Source: Polaribacter sp. MED152
GTDB taxonomy: Bacteria > Bacteroidota > Bacteroidia > Flavobacteriales > Flavobacteriaceae
Direction: 5' to 3'
DNA: 64,000 bases
NCBI RefSeq assembly: GCF_000152945.2
Contig: NC_020830.1
Location: 1,243,501 to 1,307,500, forward strand
Numbering within the stretch: position 1 is the first letter of the stretch; the number at the start of each line of letters is the position of its first letter. A program made the position numbers and the translations under genes. Positions 28,233 through 37,293 of this stretch are shown piece after piece. The notes beneath the pieces are model-generated. The model saw nothing but the letters and a program-made list of their open reading frames with translations, made no database searches and was not told the DNA's origin.

Positions 28233-29279
28233 CTAAAACTTAATTTGATTAATATCTTTTTGTGCTTTTTCAAAGTCTTCGTGTTTCCCTACATCCAACC
28301 AGTAACTTGATAATGGATAAGAAACTACTTTTTTACCTTCTTTTATTAGTTTTTCCATTAAGTCTGTTGCATTATAAAAAACTTCTTCAGGTAAATATTT
28401 TAGGACAGATTTCTTCATTAAATAAATACCTCCATTCGAATAATAGGTATAGGATGGCTTTTCTTTAAAGCTAGTAATTTCTCTATCACTTGTTTCTAAT
28501 ACAGCATAAGGAACATTAACCCTGTACGGTATAGTAACTACGGAAAAATCTGCTTCTTGTTTTAAAAAATCAAGAAAAAAATGTTCATAATCTAAGTTGG
28601 TTAAAATGTCTGAATTGGTCAACAAGATATAATCATGTTCAAAATTTTTAATTTTTGATACTGCCCCTATGGTTCCCAAAGGATTATCTTCCCATACATA
28701 TTGAATATTTATATTCTTATCTTTTCCATTCCCAAAATACCCTTCAATTTGTTCACCTAAATACTTTACAGAGAACCAATAATCATCAATGCCATAAAGA
28801 CAGAGTCTATCTAGATTATGCTCCATAATAGGTTTTTCTCCTATTTTCAGAAGAGGTTTAGGTGTGTTGTCTGTCAATGGCCGAAGACGAGTTCCTTTCC
28901 CTCCTGCCATGATTACAGCGTCAATAGGTAAATAAGATCTTGTTTCTCTAAAATTGATAACATTAACTACTTTATCATCTTTATCTAAAACGGGTAAAAT
29001 CCTAAAATTACCTTCTCGGTATTCAACTACTTTCTTTATATCCCTATCCCCTTTTTTTATAAATCTTGGATTAGCTTGAATAATTGTATTCACAGAATCA
29101 TTTATAGATATTCCTTTTAGTAATCCTCTTCTCACATCTCCATCGGTAAGAGATCCGATCAATATATCTTGATTATCTACCACAAAAAGAATAGCATCTT
29201 TGGCCAAAAAGTCTAGCTTTATTAATGCCTTCTTAATTGTTGATTTTGAAACAATTAAATGATCTCTAAAATTCCTCAT
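28233..29279 (-). CDS. ptmE: PtmE-like sugar-1-phosphate guanylyltransferase with CBS domains
   Basis: A 348-residue protein. Residues 1-115 form a CBS pair (LIGSLTDGDVRRGLLKG; FRILPVLDKDDKVV). Residues about 118-348 are a nucleotidyltransferase: VIMAGGKGTRLRPLTDNTPK, PLLKIGEKPIMEHNL, LLTNSDILTNLDYEHF and SYWLDVGKHEDFEKA. In C. jejuni the CBS-containing PtmE makes the GDP-linked glucosamine donor that starts the legionaminic pathway. The domain order and neighbours here match. This is the main reason to think the pathway uses GDP-linked rather than UDP-linked precursors. Confidence 0.82.
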   Translation of the reverse strand: MRNFRDHLIVSKSTIKKALIKLDFLAKDAILFVVDNQDILIGSLTDGDVRRGLLKGISINDSVNTIIQANPRFIKKGDRDIKKVVEYREGNFRILPVLDKDDKVVNVINFRETRSYLPIDAVIMAGGKGTRLRPLTDNTPKPLLKIGEKPIMEHNLDRLCLYGIDDYWFSVKYLGEQIEGYFGNGKDKNINIQYVWEDNPLGTIGAVSKIKNFEHDYILLTNSDILTNLDYEHFFLDFLKQEADFSVVTIPYRVNVPYAVLETSDREITSFKEKPSYTYYSNGGIYLMKKSVLKYLPEEVFYNATDLMEKLIKEGKKVVSYPLSSYWLDVGKHEDFEKAQKDINQIKF

Positions 29280-30375
29280 AACGTTTTAAAATTTCTATAA
29301 TATTATCGGCTGCTCTTTCTTTATAATAAATATTTTTACCTGAATAAACTCCTAAATTAAGAGCAATAAAAGTTTTTTCTATGATATCTTCTTTATTAAA
29401 AGCAGCATTCAATATATTATTATTTTGTATCCTTCCTTTTTGTCTATTACCAACATTTATTACATATTTATTAAATGAAGCTGCTTCAATAATACCACTT
29501 GAGGTATTGCCTATCATAATTTTAGAATAAAACATTGCTGAAAAATAATTTTCTTTTCCAAAATTTTCTATACACAGTACTTGCTTGGGTAATAAATTTT
29601 TTAAAATCTCTATTTCTGCTCTAAAAATAGAACCCATAGTATCAGCATTTGGCATTGTGATTATCAAGAATAATTTTGTCGCAATTTTGGCAAGTGCTTT
29701 TCTCATTTCTATTGCAAACAAAATATTATGATTAGATTCTATTGTTTCAGGATGAAATGTAATTAAGGCAAACTCTTGATTGGGTATATTGAATTTTTTA
29801 TAAAATATACTTTTGTCAATTGGTATAAAATTTTTAATATCTTCAATGCTTAAAGAACCTACAGTAAATACACCCTCTTTAGAATTATTTAATTGAACTA
29901 TTTTATTCGTAAATACATCTGTAGCTGTTAAATGCAATTTAGAAGATAAGGTAATTTGATGACGATAAATATTGTCAATCGCACCTAATGTTGTTTCGCC
30001 TCCATGAATATGTGCAAAATTAACACCAAAGGGTATCCCTGCTTGGACCGCTGCACTCATTTCAAACCGATCACCTAAACAAAAAACTAAATCATACTTA
30101 TTTATTTTCCAAAAATCAGCAAATTTTAAAACAGTTAAACCATAAGATGTTGCAATAGATTGCTCATCATCATTTGAGATTAGTGATGAAATAGCATGAA
30201 TACAATGATAACCTTTTTTCTCTATTTCTGTTAAAGTATATCCGTGACTTTTTGATAAATGCGTTCCAAAAGCAATAATTTCTAATTGAAAAAAAGAATC
30301 ATTCTTCAATTTATTAAGTAATGGAAGATAAATGCCATAATCTGCTCTAGAACTTGTTAATACACCTATTTTCAT
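29266..30375 (-). CDS. legG: NeuC/LegG-type hydrolysing NDP-sugar 2-epimerase
   Basis: Hydrolysing 2-epimerase that releases the free manno-configured hexosamine from its nucleotide. From the ATG at 30375 the protein is 369 residues with KIGVLTSSRADYGIYLPLL, CLGDRFEMSAAVQAG, AHIHGGETTLGAIDN, ITFHPETIESN, IGNTSSGIIEAA and VINVGNRQKGR, the complete NeuC pattern. The start is fixed by the ATGA overlap with the legI stop (30372-30375). In this cluster the substrate should be the 2,4-diamino-trideoxy sugar made by LegB, LegC and an N-acyltransferase. Confidence 0.85.
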   Translation of the reverse strand: MKIGVLTSSRADYGIYLPLLNKLKNDSFFQLEIIAFGTHLSKSHGYTLTEIEKKGYHCIHAISSLISNDDEQSIATSYGLTVLKFADFWKINKYDLVFCLGDRFEMSAAVQAGIPFGVNFAHIHGGETTLGAIDNIYRHQITLSSKLHLTATDVFTNKIVQLNNSKEGVFTVGSLSIEDIKNFIPIDKSIFYKKFNIPNQEFALITFHPETIESNHNILFAIEMRKALAKIATKLFLIITMPNADTMGSIFRAEIEILKNLLPKQVLCIENFGKENYFSAMFYSKIMIGNTSSGIIEAASFNKYVINVGNRQKGRIQNNNILNAAFNKEDIIEKTFIALNLGVYSGKNIYYKERAADNIIEILKRYEEF

Positions 30376-31397
30376 AATAAATCTTCCCATGTTAACTTAT
30401 GAAAACCTTCTAAATCTTTTGAAACTTTCTTTCCAATAATTTCATTCCACTTCATTGAGCAAATACCATCTCCTGGCCTTAAGGAAATAATATCTTCTTC
30501 ATTTATCACTTCTCCTTCTTTTAAACCTTTCTTTAAATGAATACTCTTTCGAGCGATACTTATATTCTTTTTTTCACTCTTACTTGGTTCTTTTATACCA
30601 TTTCCAGAAATAGCTTCTTCAATATTTCTAATAGCCGAAACCATTTGTTTTAATTCTAGAGGTTCTAATGAAGCTCTATGATCTGGCCCAGGTAAATTTC
30701 TGTCAAGGGTAAAATGTTTTTCTATAACAGTTGCTCCTAAAGCTACTGCTGCAATTGGCACTTCGATACCTAATGTATGATCAGAATAACCTACATTAAC
30801 TTTTAATTTTTCTCCAATAGTATTCATTGCCTTTAAATTAACATCTTTCATAGGAGTAGGATATTCTGTATTACAATGAAGGATAGTAACATTTTTTTTA
30901 TCAACTCCGTTTTCAGTAATAATTTTTAAAGCAGTTTCAATTTCATTTAAATTAGACATACCTGTAGAAAGTATAACAGGTTTTTTCTTTTGGGCTATAG
31001 CCTTTAAATATGGATAATTTGTTATTTCACCACTTGGTATTTTAAAAATATTAAAATTTAAAGAATCTAAGTAATGAACACCTTCTACATCAAATGCAGT
31101 TGAAAAAAATTGAACACCTTTTTGCGTACAGTATTTTTGTAGCTCTAAATGATTTTTTTCAGATAATTCTAATTTTTTTAACATTTCAAATTGAGAGTCA
31201 TCATTATCATTGATGTTTTTCTTTTGATATTCTGCTTTTTTTGCCTCCTTACTAACTAATTTATCCGCTTTAAATGATTGAAATTTCACATAATCTACAC
31301 CTGCATTACATGCAACATCAATAAGTTTTTTAGCTTTTTTGATATCTCCATTATGATTTACTCCTGCTTCCGCAATAATTAAGACTTTCTTTCTCAT
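30372..31397 (-). CDS. legI: NeuB/LegI-type nonulosonic acid synthase
   Basis: PEP-dependent synthase that condenses PEP with a hexosamine to give a nonulosonic acid. The 341 residues comprise a TIM barrel (IIAEAGVNHNGDIKKAKKLI, VDYVKFQSFKADKLV, FKIPSGEITNYPYLKAI, ILHCNTEYPTP, GYSDHTLGIEVPIAAVALGA, IEKHFTLDR, GPDHRASLEP). A C-terminal antifreeze-like SAF domain (ARKSIHLKKGLKEGEVI, LRPGDGI) follows. It overlaps the formyltransferase gene by 4 bp and legG by 4 bp. Confidence 0.9.
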   Translation of the reverse strand: MRKKVLIIAEAGVNHNGDIKKAKKLIDVACNAGVDYVKFQSFKADKLVSKEAKKAEYQKKNINDNDDSQFEMLKKLELSEKNHLELQKYCTQKGVQFFSTAFDVEGVHYLDSLNFNIFKIPSGEITNYPYLKAIAQKKKPVILSTGMSNLNEIETALKIITENGVDKKNVTILHCNTEYPTPMKDVNLKAMNTIGEKLKVNVGYSDHTLGIEVPIAAVALGATVIEKHFTLDRNLPGPDHRASLEPLELKQMVSAIRNIEEAISGNGIKEPSKSEKKNISIARKSIHLKKGLKEGEVINEEDIISLRPGDGICSMKWNEIIGKKVSKDLEGFHKLTWEDLL

Positions 31398-32308
31398 ATC
31401 CCAAGTTTATCTCCGACTCTTAATTTATAATTACTTTCAATTTCTAAAATTTCTAAAAAATTATCCTTTGTTTTGACAAAAAAGCCATCATTTGTTTTTG
31501 CTAATATTTGACCATTTGTACCGATATAATCTATTGCCTCACTAACAATTCTAGATTTGTTTATTTTTACCACATTACCCTTTACAAATGTTGTCGCCAT
31601 TGGTCCTGGCTTATCTATCGCTCTAATAAAATTAAATAATTCTCTGGAATTTTTATTCCAATTAATAATCTCATCTCCTTCGCCTCTTCTTCCGCAATAA
31701 AAACCAACAGGGTGAATAAAGCTTTGTTTAATTCTATTGGAATTACCTAATTGTATTTCTTTAATCGCCTCATACAAAATATTGGCACACTCTATAAATG
31801 CAATTTTAAGTAGTGAGTTATAGCTATCAGAGTCATTAATGGGAAATTTTTTTTGTTTAATAATATCTCCAGTATCAATACCTTCATCAACATAATGAAC
31901 CGTAATACCGAAATCCTTCTCGTCGTTTATTAATGCCCAGTTTAGAATATTCCGTCCTCTATAAAAAGGAAGTTTCCCAGCATGACAATTAATAACACCT
32001 AATTTAGGTATACTAATAATTTGCCTTTTAAAAATCTGATTAAAACTCATTGAAACTAATAGATCACAATTATAATCAATAACTTTAGCAATAAACTCTG
32101 GACTATTTATTTTTACTGGAAATAAATAATCAATATTATATTTAATTGAATAATCTTTCAATGTATTATCTTTAGTATCCGTTCTTGGTACAATAAATTT
32201 AATATCTAAAGATTTATCTTGGATTAATTTTTCAAATGCCAAATGGGACCATGGTCCATCGGCAAAATATCCTATTTTAATTTTATTTAAACTCATTTTA
32301 TCTAACAC
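31394..32308 (-). CDS. Formyltransferase-family enzyme in the legionaminic-type cluster
   Basis: A 304-residue protein with a formyl_trans_N domain: VINCHAGKLPFYRGRN (Asn107, His109) and VDEGIDTGDII (Asp148), the N-H-D catalytic set of 10-formyl-THF-dependent formyltransferases. A C-terminal domain follows (RGEGDEIINWNKNSRELFNFIRA, then a beta-rich Fmt-like tail). It lies between legC and legI, where an acetyltransferase (LegH) would be expected, so it probably formylates the 4-amino group of the hexose. An internal ATG at 32296 is an equally good start. No acetyltransferase is seen in the window. Confidence 0.82.
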   Translation of the reverse strand: MLDKMSLNKIKIGYFADGPWSHLAFEKLIQDKSLDIKFIVPRTDTKDNTLKDYSIKYNIDYLFPVKINSPEFIAKVIDYNCDLLVSMSFNQIFKRQIISIPKLGVINCHAGKLPFYRGRNILNWALINDEKDFGITVHYVDEGIDTGDIIKQKKFPINDSDSYNSLLKIAFIECANILYEAIKEIQLGNSNRIKQSFIHPVGFYCGRRGEGDEIINWNKNSRELFNFIRAIDKPGPMATTFVKGNVVKINKSRIVSEAIDYIGTNGQILAKTNDGFFVKTKDNFLEILEIESNYKLRVGDKLGI

Positions 32309-33434
32309 TACTTGGAATATTAACTATTCTTTCTTCTAAAAATTTTGCATTTTCTTGGCTATCAATTTGACAATGTTGATACATTGGTAATCTAAACATT
32401 AATTGCCAAATTGGTCGAGTCATTACGCCTGAATTATTTGTCTCTCTCAACAACAAATCCCTTTCATTTTTATTATTTAACTCAAGACACATCAACCAAT
32501 AATTTGCTTTTGTGTCTTCACTTTCAGTTCTAAAGTTAATTCCTTTGCTATCAAAAAAGGTTTTGTATCTTGTAGCAAGTTCTCTTTTATTATCTATAAA
32601 ACCATTTAATTGCTCTAATTGAGCACATGCAAGTGCTGCATTTAAATTAGGCATTCTAAAATTATATCCTAATTCATTATGTACATATTCGTAAGGGTGA
32701 GCCTGTTTTGCTGTAGTAGTCAAAAATTTCCCTCTATTACCTAGATCAATATTGTTTGTTACTATAGCACCTCCGCCTCCACAGGTAACTATCTTATTTC
32801 CGTTAAAAGAAAAGCCTCCAACTTCTCCAAAACCACCTGTTGGTTTACCTTTATATTCACTCCCTAAAGATTCTGCAGCATCCTCCACTATAGGTATGCT
32901 CCAATCTTGACAAACTTTTAAAAGTTCGTCCAGATGCACTGGAAAACCAAAAGTATGCATTGGCATACAAGCACTTATTCTTCTTCCTGTTTTTTTATTA
33001 TAACAACCATCCTCTCTTAACTCTCCAAATTCCTCTAAAAAATTCTTAACGGCTTTTGGAGAAAGCCCCATTGTATCTCTATCTACATCTAAGAATATTG
33101 GATTGGCATTATTATATGCTATAGCATTAGCTGTGGCCACAAAGGTTAAGGCCTGCGTTATAACTTCATCATCTTTTTTAACGCCAACTAATCTTAAGCC
33201 GACTTGCAATGCAGAAGTTCCATTTACTACTGCTATAGTTTTTTTTGTTTTTGTAATAGCACTTAAATTATCTTCAAAAAGATTAACATAAGCACCTACA
33301 CTTGACACAAATGTAGAATCGATACATTCTGCTAAAAACTCTTTTTCTTTTCCTTTAAAAGTTGGAATATGTAGAGGTATAAATTCCTCTGAGTTAAATT
33401 CCTTTCTCACAAATTTTATTAAATCTTTATGCAT
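32298..33434 (-). CDS. legC: LegC-type PLP-dependent NDP-4-keto sugar aminotransferase
   Basis: DegT/DnrJ/EryC1-family aminotransferase of 378 residues that installs the 4-amino group. Landmarks: FIPLHIPTFKGKEKEFL at the N terminus, VVNGTSALQVGLRLVGV, DDEVITQALTFVATANAI, PMHTFGFPVHLDEL, EDAAESLGSEY and the PLP Lys in FSFNGNKIVTCGGGGA. The N-terminal sequence and the long loop around EDGCYNKKTGRR match the LegC subgroup. Its start overlaps the legB stop by one base. Confidence 0.87.
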   Translation of the reverse strand: MHKDLIKFVRKEFNSEEFIPLHIPTFKGKEKEFLAECIDSTFVSSVGAYVNLFEDNLSAITKTKKTIAVVNGTSALQVGLRLVGVKKDDEVITQALTFVATANAIAYNNANPIFLDVDRDTMGLSPKAVKNFLEEFGELREDGCYNKKTGRRISACMPMHTFGFPVHLDELLKVCQDWSIPIVEDAAESLGSEYKGKPTGGFGEVGGFSFNGNKIVTCGGGGAIVTNNIDLGNRGKFLTTTAKQAHPYEYVHNELGYNFRMPNLNAALACAQLEQLNGFIDNKRELATRYKTFFDSKGINFRTESEDTKANYWLMCLELNNKNERDLLLRETNNSGVMTRPIWQLMFRLPMYQHCQIDSQENAKFLEERIVNIPSSVR

Positions 33435-34636
33435 TACATTTTAGAATCTAAAGACTTACCTAATTCTTTATGATCAAAATTAACTAGAAAGTCTTTCATT
33501 ATTTTAACAATATCTGATTTTTTTGTATCACTATTAAGAAAAGCTTTATCAAACGCTTCTAATAAAGCCTCTATATCCTCTATAGCTTTTGGCTGCAAAT
33601 CCACCACAACACCTAGTGCTCTATGTCTTTCCAAATCTACATTTTCTAATGAAGTAAAAAACTCTTCATAAGGTTTTTCTCCTGTAGTATTACTTCCTGA
33701 AAAATGTACTGGATATTTATGACTAAATTCACCCGAAGCCTTTGTAACTGCTTCTTCATCAGAAGTACAATAATCTAATTCATATCCTTTTTCTTCTAAC
33801 AACTTGGTTGCCATCTCAGAAAAGGTCATCACTTGTTCTTGCCTCAATTTAGGAAAATAAATGTCCCCTGTATTACCTAAAATACAGGCCATTAAACAAA
33901 TCTGCCCACTTTCTTCTGGAGAAACAAAGTAACGTGTAACGTCATTCGGTGCTGATATTGGTTGTTTTTTAGATATTCTTTCCAAAAATCCTTGAGGTAA
34001 AGACCCATTCGAAAATGCAACATTTGCAAAACGTGCAGTTGTAACAGGATATTTGGTAGAATAGGTCATTATCATATCCTCCATTATTTTTTTACTACCT
34101 CCCATTATATTAACAGGGTTTGCAGCCTTGTCAGTTGAAACACAAAAAAAATGTTTTGGCGGATAAGAAACTAATACATCTAATAGACCTTTAGCATTCA
34201 TCACGTTATTTTTTATTAAGGCTTCCACAGAAAATATATCTTTTTCACTTCTAACGTGCTTATGAGCAGAAAAATTGGCTACAATATCAAAGCCACCTCT
34301 TTTTTTAAACATCTTATAAAAAACACTATCCGAATAACTCATAGGGTAAGTGACATACTCTTCGGGTACAACAATTTTGTTAGTACTTCTTATGTCTCTT
34401 GTTAATTCAGTTAATCCATTTTCATTGATATCGACTACAACCAAAGATTTAGGTTGAAAAGGTAATAATGCTTTAATATAAGAACTACCTATAGTACCAG
34501 CACCTCCAATAACTAGAACTGTCTTGTTTTTTATTTCTTTATTTAATTGGGCTTCATTTTGCTTAATATCTTCTAAGAACATGCTTATTTTCCTGTTCGT
34601 TACATGCTTAGATATAAAGTGATTGATATTTAACAT
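33434..34636 (-). CDS. legB: LegB-type NDP-GlcNAc 4,6-dehydratase
   Basis: Soluble SDR of 400 residues that starts the legionaminic branch. It has VLVIGGAGTIGSSYIKAL for cofactor binding, FSAHKHVRSEKD, the active-site STDKAANPVNIMGGSKK and FANVAFSNGSLPQGF, all typical of polysaccharide dehydratases of the FnlA/LegB group. The C terminus carries KPYEEFFT. It heads the nine-gene block legB-legC-formyltransferase-legI-legG-ptmE-legF-oxidoreductase-ptmA, which closely parallels the C. jejuni gene order. Confidence 0.86.
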   Translation of the reverse strand: MLNINHFISKHVTNRKISMFLEDIKQNEAQLNKEIKNKTVLVIGGAGTIGSSYIKALLPFQPKSLVVVDINENGLTELTRDIRSTNKIVVPEEYVTYPMSYSDSVFYKMFKKRGGFDIVANFSAHKHVRSEKDIFSVEALIKNNVMNAKGLLDVLVSYPPKHFFCVSTDKAANPVNIMGGSKKIMEDMIMTYSTKYPVTTARFANVAFSNGSLPQGFLERISKKQPISAPNDVTRYFVSPEESGQICLMACILGNTGDIYFPKLRQEQVMTFSEMATKLLEEKGYELDYCTSDEEAVTKASGEFSHKYPVHFSGSNTTGEKPYEEFFTSLENVDLERHRALGVVVDLQPKAIEDIEALLEAFDKAFLNSDTKKSDIVKIMKDFLVNFDHKELGKSLDSKM

Positions 34637-34693
34637 CTTTTTTTATATTTCTATATTAAAAATTAAATAAATGATTTTTCAAAATCTAAACTT

Positions 34694-35857
34694 CTATTCA
34701 ACTTGCTTTAAAATCTCATGTCCTGCCTTTAACAAATCAACATCTTTTTTCATTAATTTTATGTCACTTTGCATCATATCTTTTACTAAATCTACTAAAT
34801 CATACTCAGGTATCCAACCTAACTTTTCTTTTGCTTTTGATGGATCTCCTAATAATAAATCTACTTCAGTAGGACGGAAATAAGAAGGATCCACGGAAAG
34901 CACCTCTTGACCAATATTTGGTAGCATAGATTTCTCCACCCTGGTCGAAATGACAGTAGCATATTTTTCTTGGTCGATACTTTTGACAAATCCTTTTTCA
35001 TCAACACCTTCGCCTTTAAACTCAAGTTGCATACCTACTTCTGCAAAAGCCATCTTTACGAAATCTCTTACTGTAGTGGTAACTCCAGTTGCAATCACCC
35101 AATCTTCTGGTTGATCTGCTTGCAAAATCATCCACATCATGCGAACATAATCTTTCGCATGTCCCCAATCCCGTTTTGCTTCTAAATTCCCTAAAAACAC
35201 TTTATCTTGCAATCCTAAAGCAATTTTAGCCACAGCACGTGTAATTTTTCTGGTCACAAAAGTCTCCCCTCTTCTAGGTGATTCATGATTAAATAACAAA
35301 CCATTACACGCAAACATATCATATGCTTCACGATAATTTTTTGTTATCCAAAAACCATAAATCTTTGCAACACCGTAAGGAGAACGAGGATACAAGGGAG
35401 AATTCTCATCATAAAACCCTCTTTCATTTTTATTTTCTGGTAAACCTCCAAATAACTCTGAAGTCGAAGCTTGATAAATTCGTGTTTTTTCAGTCAATCC
35501 TAAAAGTCGAACTGCTTCTAATATTCTAAGTGTCCCTAATCCATCGACATTACCTACATATTCTGGCATGTCAAACGAAACTTTTACATGAGACATCGCA
35601 CCTAGATTATAAATTTCATCAGGTTGACATTCCTGTATAATTCTTGTTAAATTCATTGAATCCGTTAAATCGCCATAATGTAATTTTAATCTTTGATTGG
35701 GGTCGTGTGGGTCTTGATATAAGTGATCTATTCTATCTGTATTAAACAAAGAGGCCCTTCTTTTAATACCATGAACCATATATCCTTTTTCCAATAGAAG
35801 TTCTGCTAAATAAGACCCGTCTTGACCTGTTATTCCTGTAATTAATGCTACTTTCAT
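34694..35857 (-). CDS. gmd: GDP-mannose 4,6-dehydratase carrying a repeat-derived insert
   Basis: SDR enzyme for the first step to GDP-L-fucose. Landmarks: [20 protein letters not shown], the catalytic [27 protein letters not shown] and [20 protein letters not shown]. The ATG at 35857 gives 387 residues. The next open frame upstream adds ten unlikely residues. Residues 301-310 ([10 protein letters not shown]), in the variable loop before [11 protein letters not shown], are encoded by a segment matching the dispersed REP-like repeat. The catalytic parts are intact, so the enzyme is probably active. Its partner fcl lies upstream, separated by a small four-helix-bundle gene. Confidence 0.93.
   Translation of the reverse strand: MKVALITGITGQDGSYLAELLLEKGYMVHGIKRRASLFNTDRIDHLYQDPHDPNQRLKLHYGDLTDSMNLTRIIQECQPDEIYNLGAMSHVKVSFDMPEYVGNVDGLGTLRILEAVRLLGLTEKTRIYQASTSELFGGLPENKNERGFYDENSPLYPRSPYGVAKIYGFWITKNYREAYDMFACNGLLFNHESPRRGETFVTRKITRAVAKIALGLQDKVFLGNLEAKRDWGHAKDYVRMMWMILQADQPEDWVIATGVTTTVRDFVKMAFAEVGMQLEFKGEGVDEKGFVKSIDQEKYATVISTRVEKSMLPNIGQEVLSVDPSYFRPTEVDLLLGDPSKAKEKLGWIPEYDLVDLVKDMMQSDIKLMKKDVDLLKAGHEILKQVE
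34928..34957 (-). repeat. REP-like unit inside gmd, in frame
   Basis: Read on the minus strand, the 30 bp begin ACTGTCATTTCGACC and end GTGGAGAAATCT. The outer 10-11 bases on each side match units of the arrays at 8.1-8.9 kb and 42.7-43.6 kb. It is exactly ten codons long and in the gmd reading frame. Confidence 0.75.
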
Positions 35858-35909
35858 ATTTTTTGTTTCAAAAAATGACATTAACATAAACTTTGACTTA
35901 GACTAATTT

Positions 35910-35933
35910 GTCTTTGTCTTTGTCTTTGTCTTT
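35910..35933. repeat. Hexamer tandem repeat (GTCTTT)x4 at the 3' end of the four-helix-bundle gene
   Basis: Four perfect copies of GTCTTT end at the stop codon of the small gene. A matching tract lies at the other end of the same gene (36312-36332). Confidence 0.85.
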
Positions 35934-36334
35934 TAGTTTATAATTTTTCTTCTTAGTGCGTATATTCTTTTCTGCAAACTAGTTAGCTTCATAATACTTT
36001 CCTCTAAATGAGATTCTGATATATACTTTCTTCTTTCAGCTATGATTAATTGTGTTTCTAATTCAAAAGCTGACCCCAACCCTATTTCCAAAAACCTTGC
36101 AAAATCCTTTTCTGAATTTCTAGATGCTCCTTCTGCAATATTTGAAGGAATTGAAACCGCAGATCGTGTTATCTGAGAACTCAATCCATATTTTTCGGAA
36201 TTGGGAAAAGCTTCTACAAACGTATAAATGGCATCAACAAGCTCCATACTATCTGTCCAAATATCATATTTTCTAAAATCTCTCAATATATACGTCTCTA
36301 TTTTCTCCTTCGTCTTCGTCTTTGTCTTTGTCAA
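35933..36334 (-). CDS. Four-helix-bundle protein (23S rRNA intervening-sequence protein family)
   Basis: A 133-residue S23/IVP-like protein: FRKYDIWTDSMELVDAIYTF, the conserved SQITRSAVSIPSNIAEGA, RFLEIGLGSAFELETQL and a final helix ending YALRRKI. Family members were first seen in insertions within 23S rRNA genes, and related proteins serve diversity-generating retroelements (Avd). Stand-alone copies have no established function. The N terminus MTKTKTKTKEK is encoded by a hexamer repeat. It splits the usual gmd-fcl pair and looks inserted, with similar hexamer tracts at both ends. No reverse transcriptase is nearby. Confidence 0.82.
   Translation of the reverse strand: MTKTKTKTKEKIETYILRDFRKYDIWTDSMELVDAIYTFVEAFPNSEKYGLSSQITRSAVSIPSNIAEGASRNSEKDFARFLEIGLGSAFELETQLIIAERRKYISESHLEESIMKLTSLQKRIYALRRKIIN
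36312..36332. repeat. Hexamer tandem repeat at the 5' end of the four-helix-bundle gene
   Basis: GTCTTC-GTCTTT-GTCTTT-GTC on the + strand encodes the TKTKTK start of the small protein. It is the same hexamer, in the same orientation, as at 35910-35933. Confidence 0.8.
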
Positions 36335-36337
36335 AGT

Positions 36338-37291
36338 CTACGTTAACTTTACTTCTTTAATATCTTCAATATTTTCTAAAAACCATTGATAGGTTTTTTC
36401 AATTCCTTCTTGCAATTCAGTTGAATACTCCCAACCTAAAGCTGCCATTTTAGAAACATCCATTAATTTTCTTGGCGTTCCATCTGGTTTCTCAACATCC
36501 CATACAATATTACCTTCGTGACCTATAACTCTTTTCATGGTTTCTGCCAATTCTTTAATGGTAATGTCTTTACCAGAACCAACATTATACAAATATTCAG
36601 GCAACTTATTCTCTAAAGCATATACTACTGCTTCTGCTAGATCGTCCACAAATAAAAATTCTCTCATGGGCGTTCCACTGCCCCATAAGGTCACATCTGA
36701 ATTTCCATTTATTTTAGCTTCATAAAACTTTCTTAACATTGCCGGTAAAACATGTGATGTTTTCAAATCAAAATTATCAAAATAGCCATATAGATTTGTT
36801 GGCATTAAGCTTACGAAGTCTTTATTGAACTGTTTTCTAATTGCTTGGCAAGCTTTAACTCCGGTTATTTTTGCTATTGCGTACCATTCGTTGGTTGGCT
36901 CTAATGAATCTGTTAGCAAATACTCTTCCTTAAGTGGCTGTGGAGCCAACTTGGGATAAATACAGGAACTTCCTAAAAATATAAATTTATTGATATCACA
37001 TTTAAGCGCACTATCAATTAAATTATTTTGAATTTGCAGATTCTCCATTAAAAATTGATACGGAAAATCGTTATTCGCCAAAATGCCACCAACTCTTGCA
37101 GCAGCATCAATAATAGCCTCTGGTTTTGCTTCTTTTAGAAACTCCAAAACGGCCACTTGGTTTTTTAAATCTAACTCTCCACTAGTTTTACCTATTAAAT
37201 TTGTATACCCTTTTTTTTCTAAGGCTCTCCAGACAGCTGAACCTACCATTCCTCGATGACCGGCTATATAAATCTTTGAATCTTTATTCAT
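36338..37291 (-). CDS. fcl: GDP-L-fucose synthase
   Basis: Epimerase/reductase that converts the product of Gmd to GDP-L-fucose. The 317 residues show IYIAGHRGMVGSAVWRAL, AARVGGILANN, FLGSSCIYP, the catalytic YAIAKITGVKAC and PTNLYGYFDNFD. The stop is 3 bp from the start of the four-helix-bundle gene, and the start is 2 bp after the ugd stop, so they form one transcript. Confidence 0.94.
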   Translation of the reverse strand: MNKDSKIYIAGHRGMVGSAVWRALEKKGYTNLIGKTSGELDLKNQVAVLEFLKEAKPEAIIDAAARVGGILANNDFPYQFLMENLQIQNNLIDSALKCDINKFIFLGSSCIYPKLAPQPLKEEYLLTDSLEPTNEWYAIAKITGVKACQAIRKQFNKDFVSLMPTNLYGYFDNFDLKTSHVLPAMLRKFYEAKINGNSDVTLWGSGTPMREFLFVDDLAEAVVYALENKLPEYLYNVGSGKDITIKELAETMKRVIGHEGNIVWDVEKPDGTPRKLMDVSKMAALGWEYSTELQEGIEKTYQWFLENIEDIKEVKLT

Positions 37292-37293
37292 AT

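Noticed and set aside
35933..36334. Accessory protein of a diversity-generating retroelement
   Set aside because: The fold family fits, but there is no reverse transcriptase, template repeat or variable repeat in the window.
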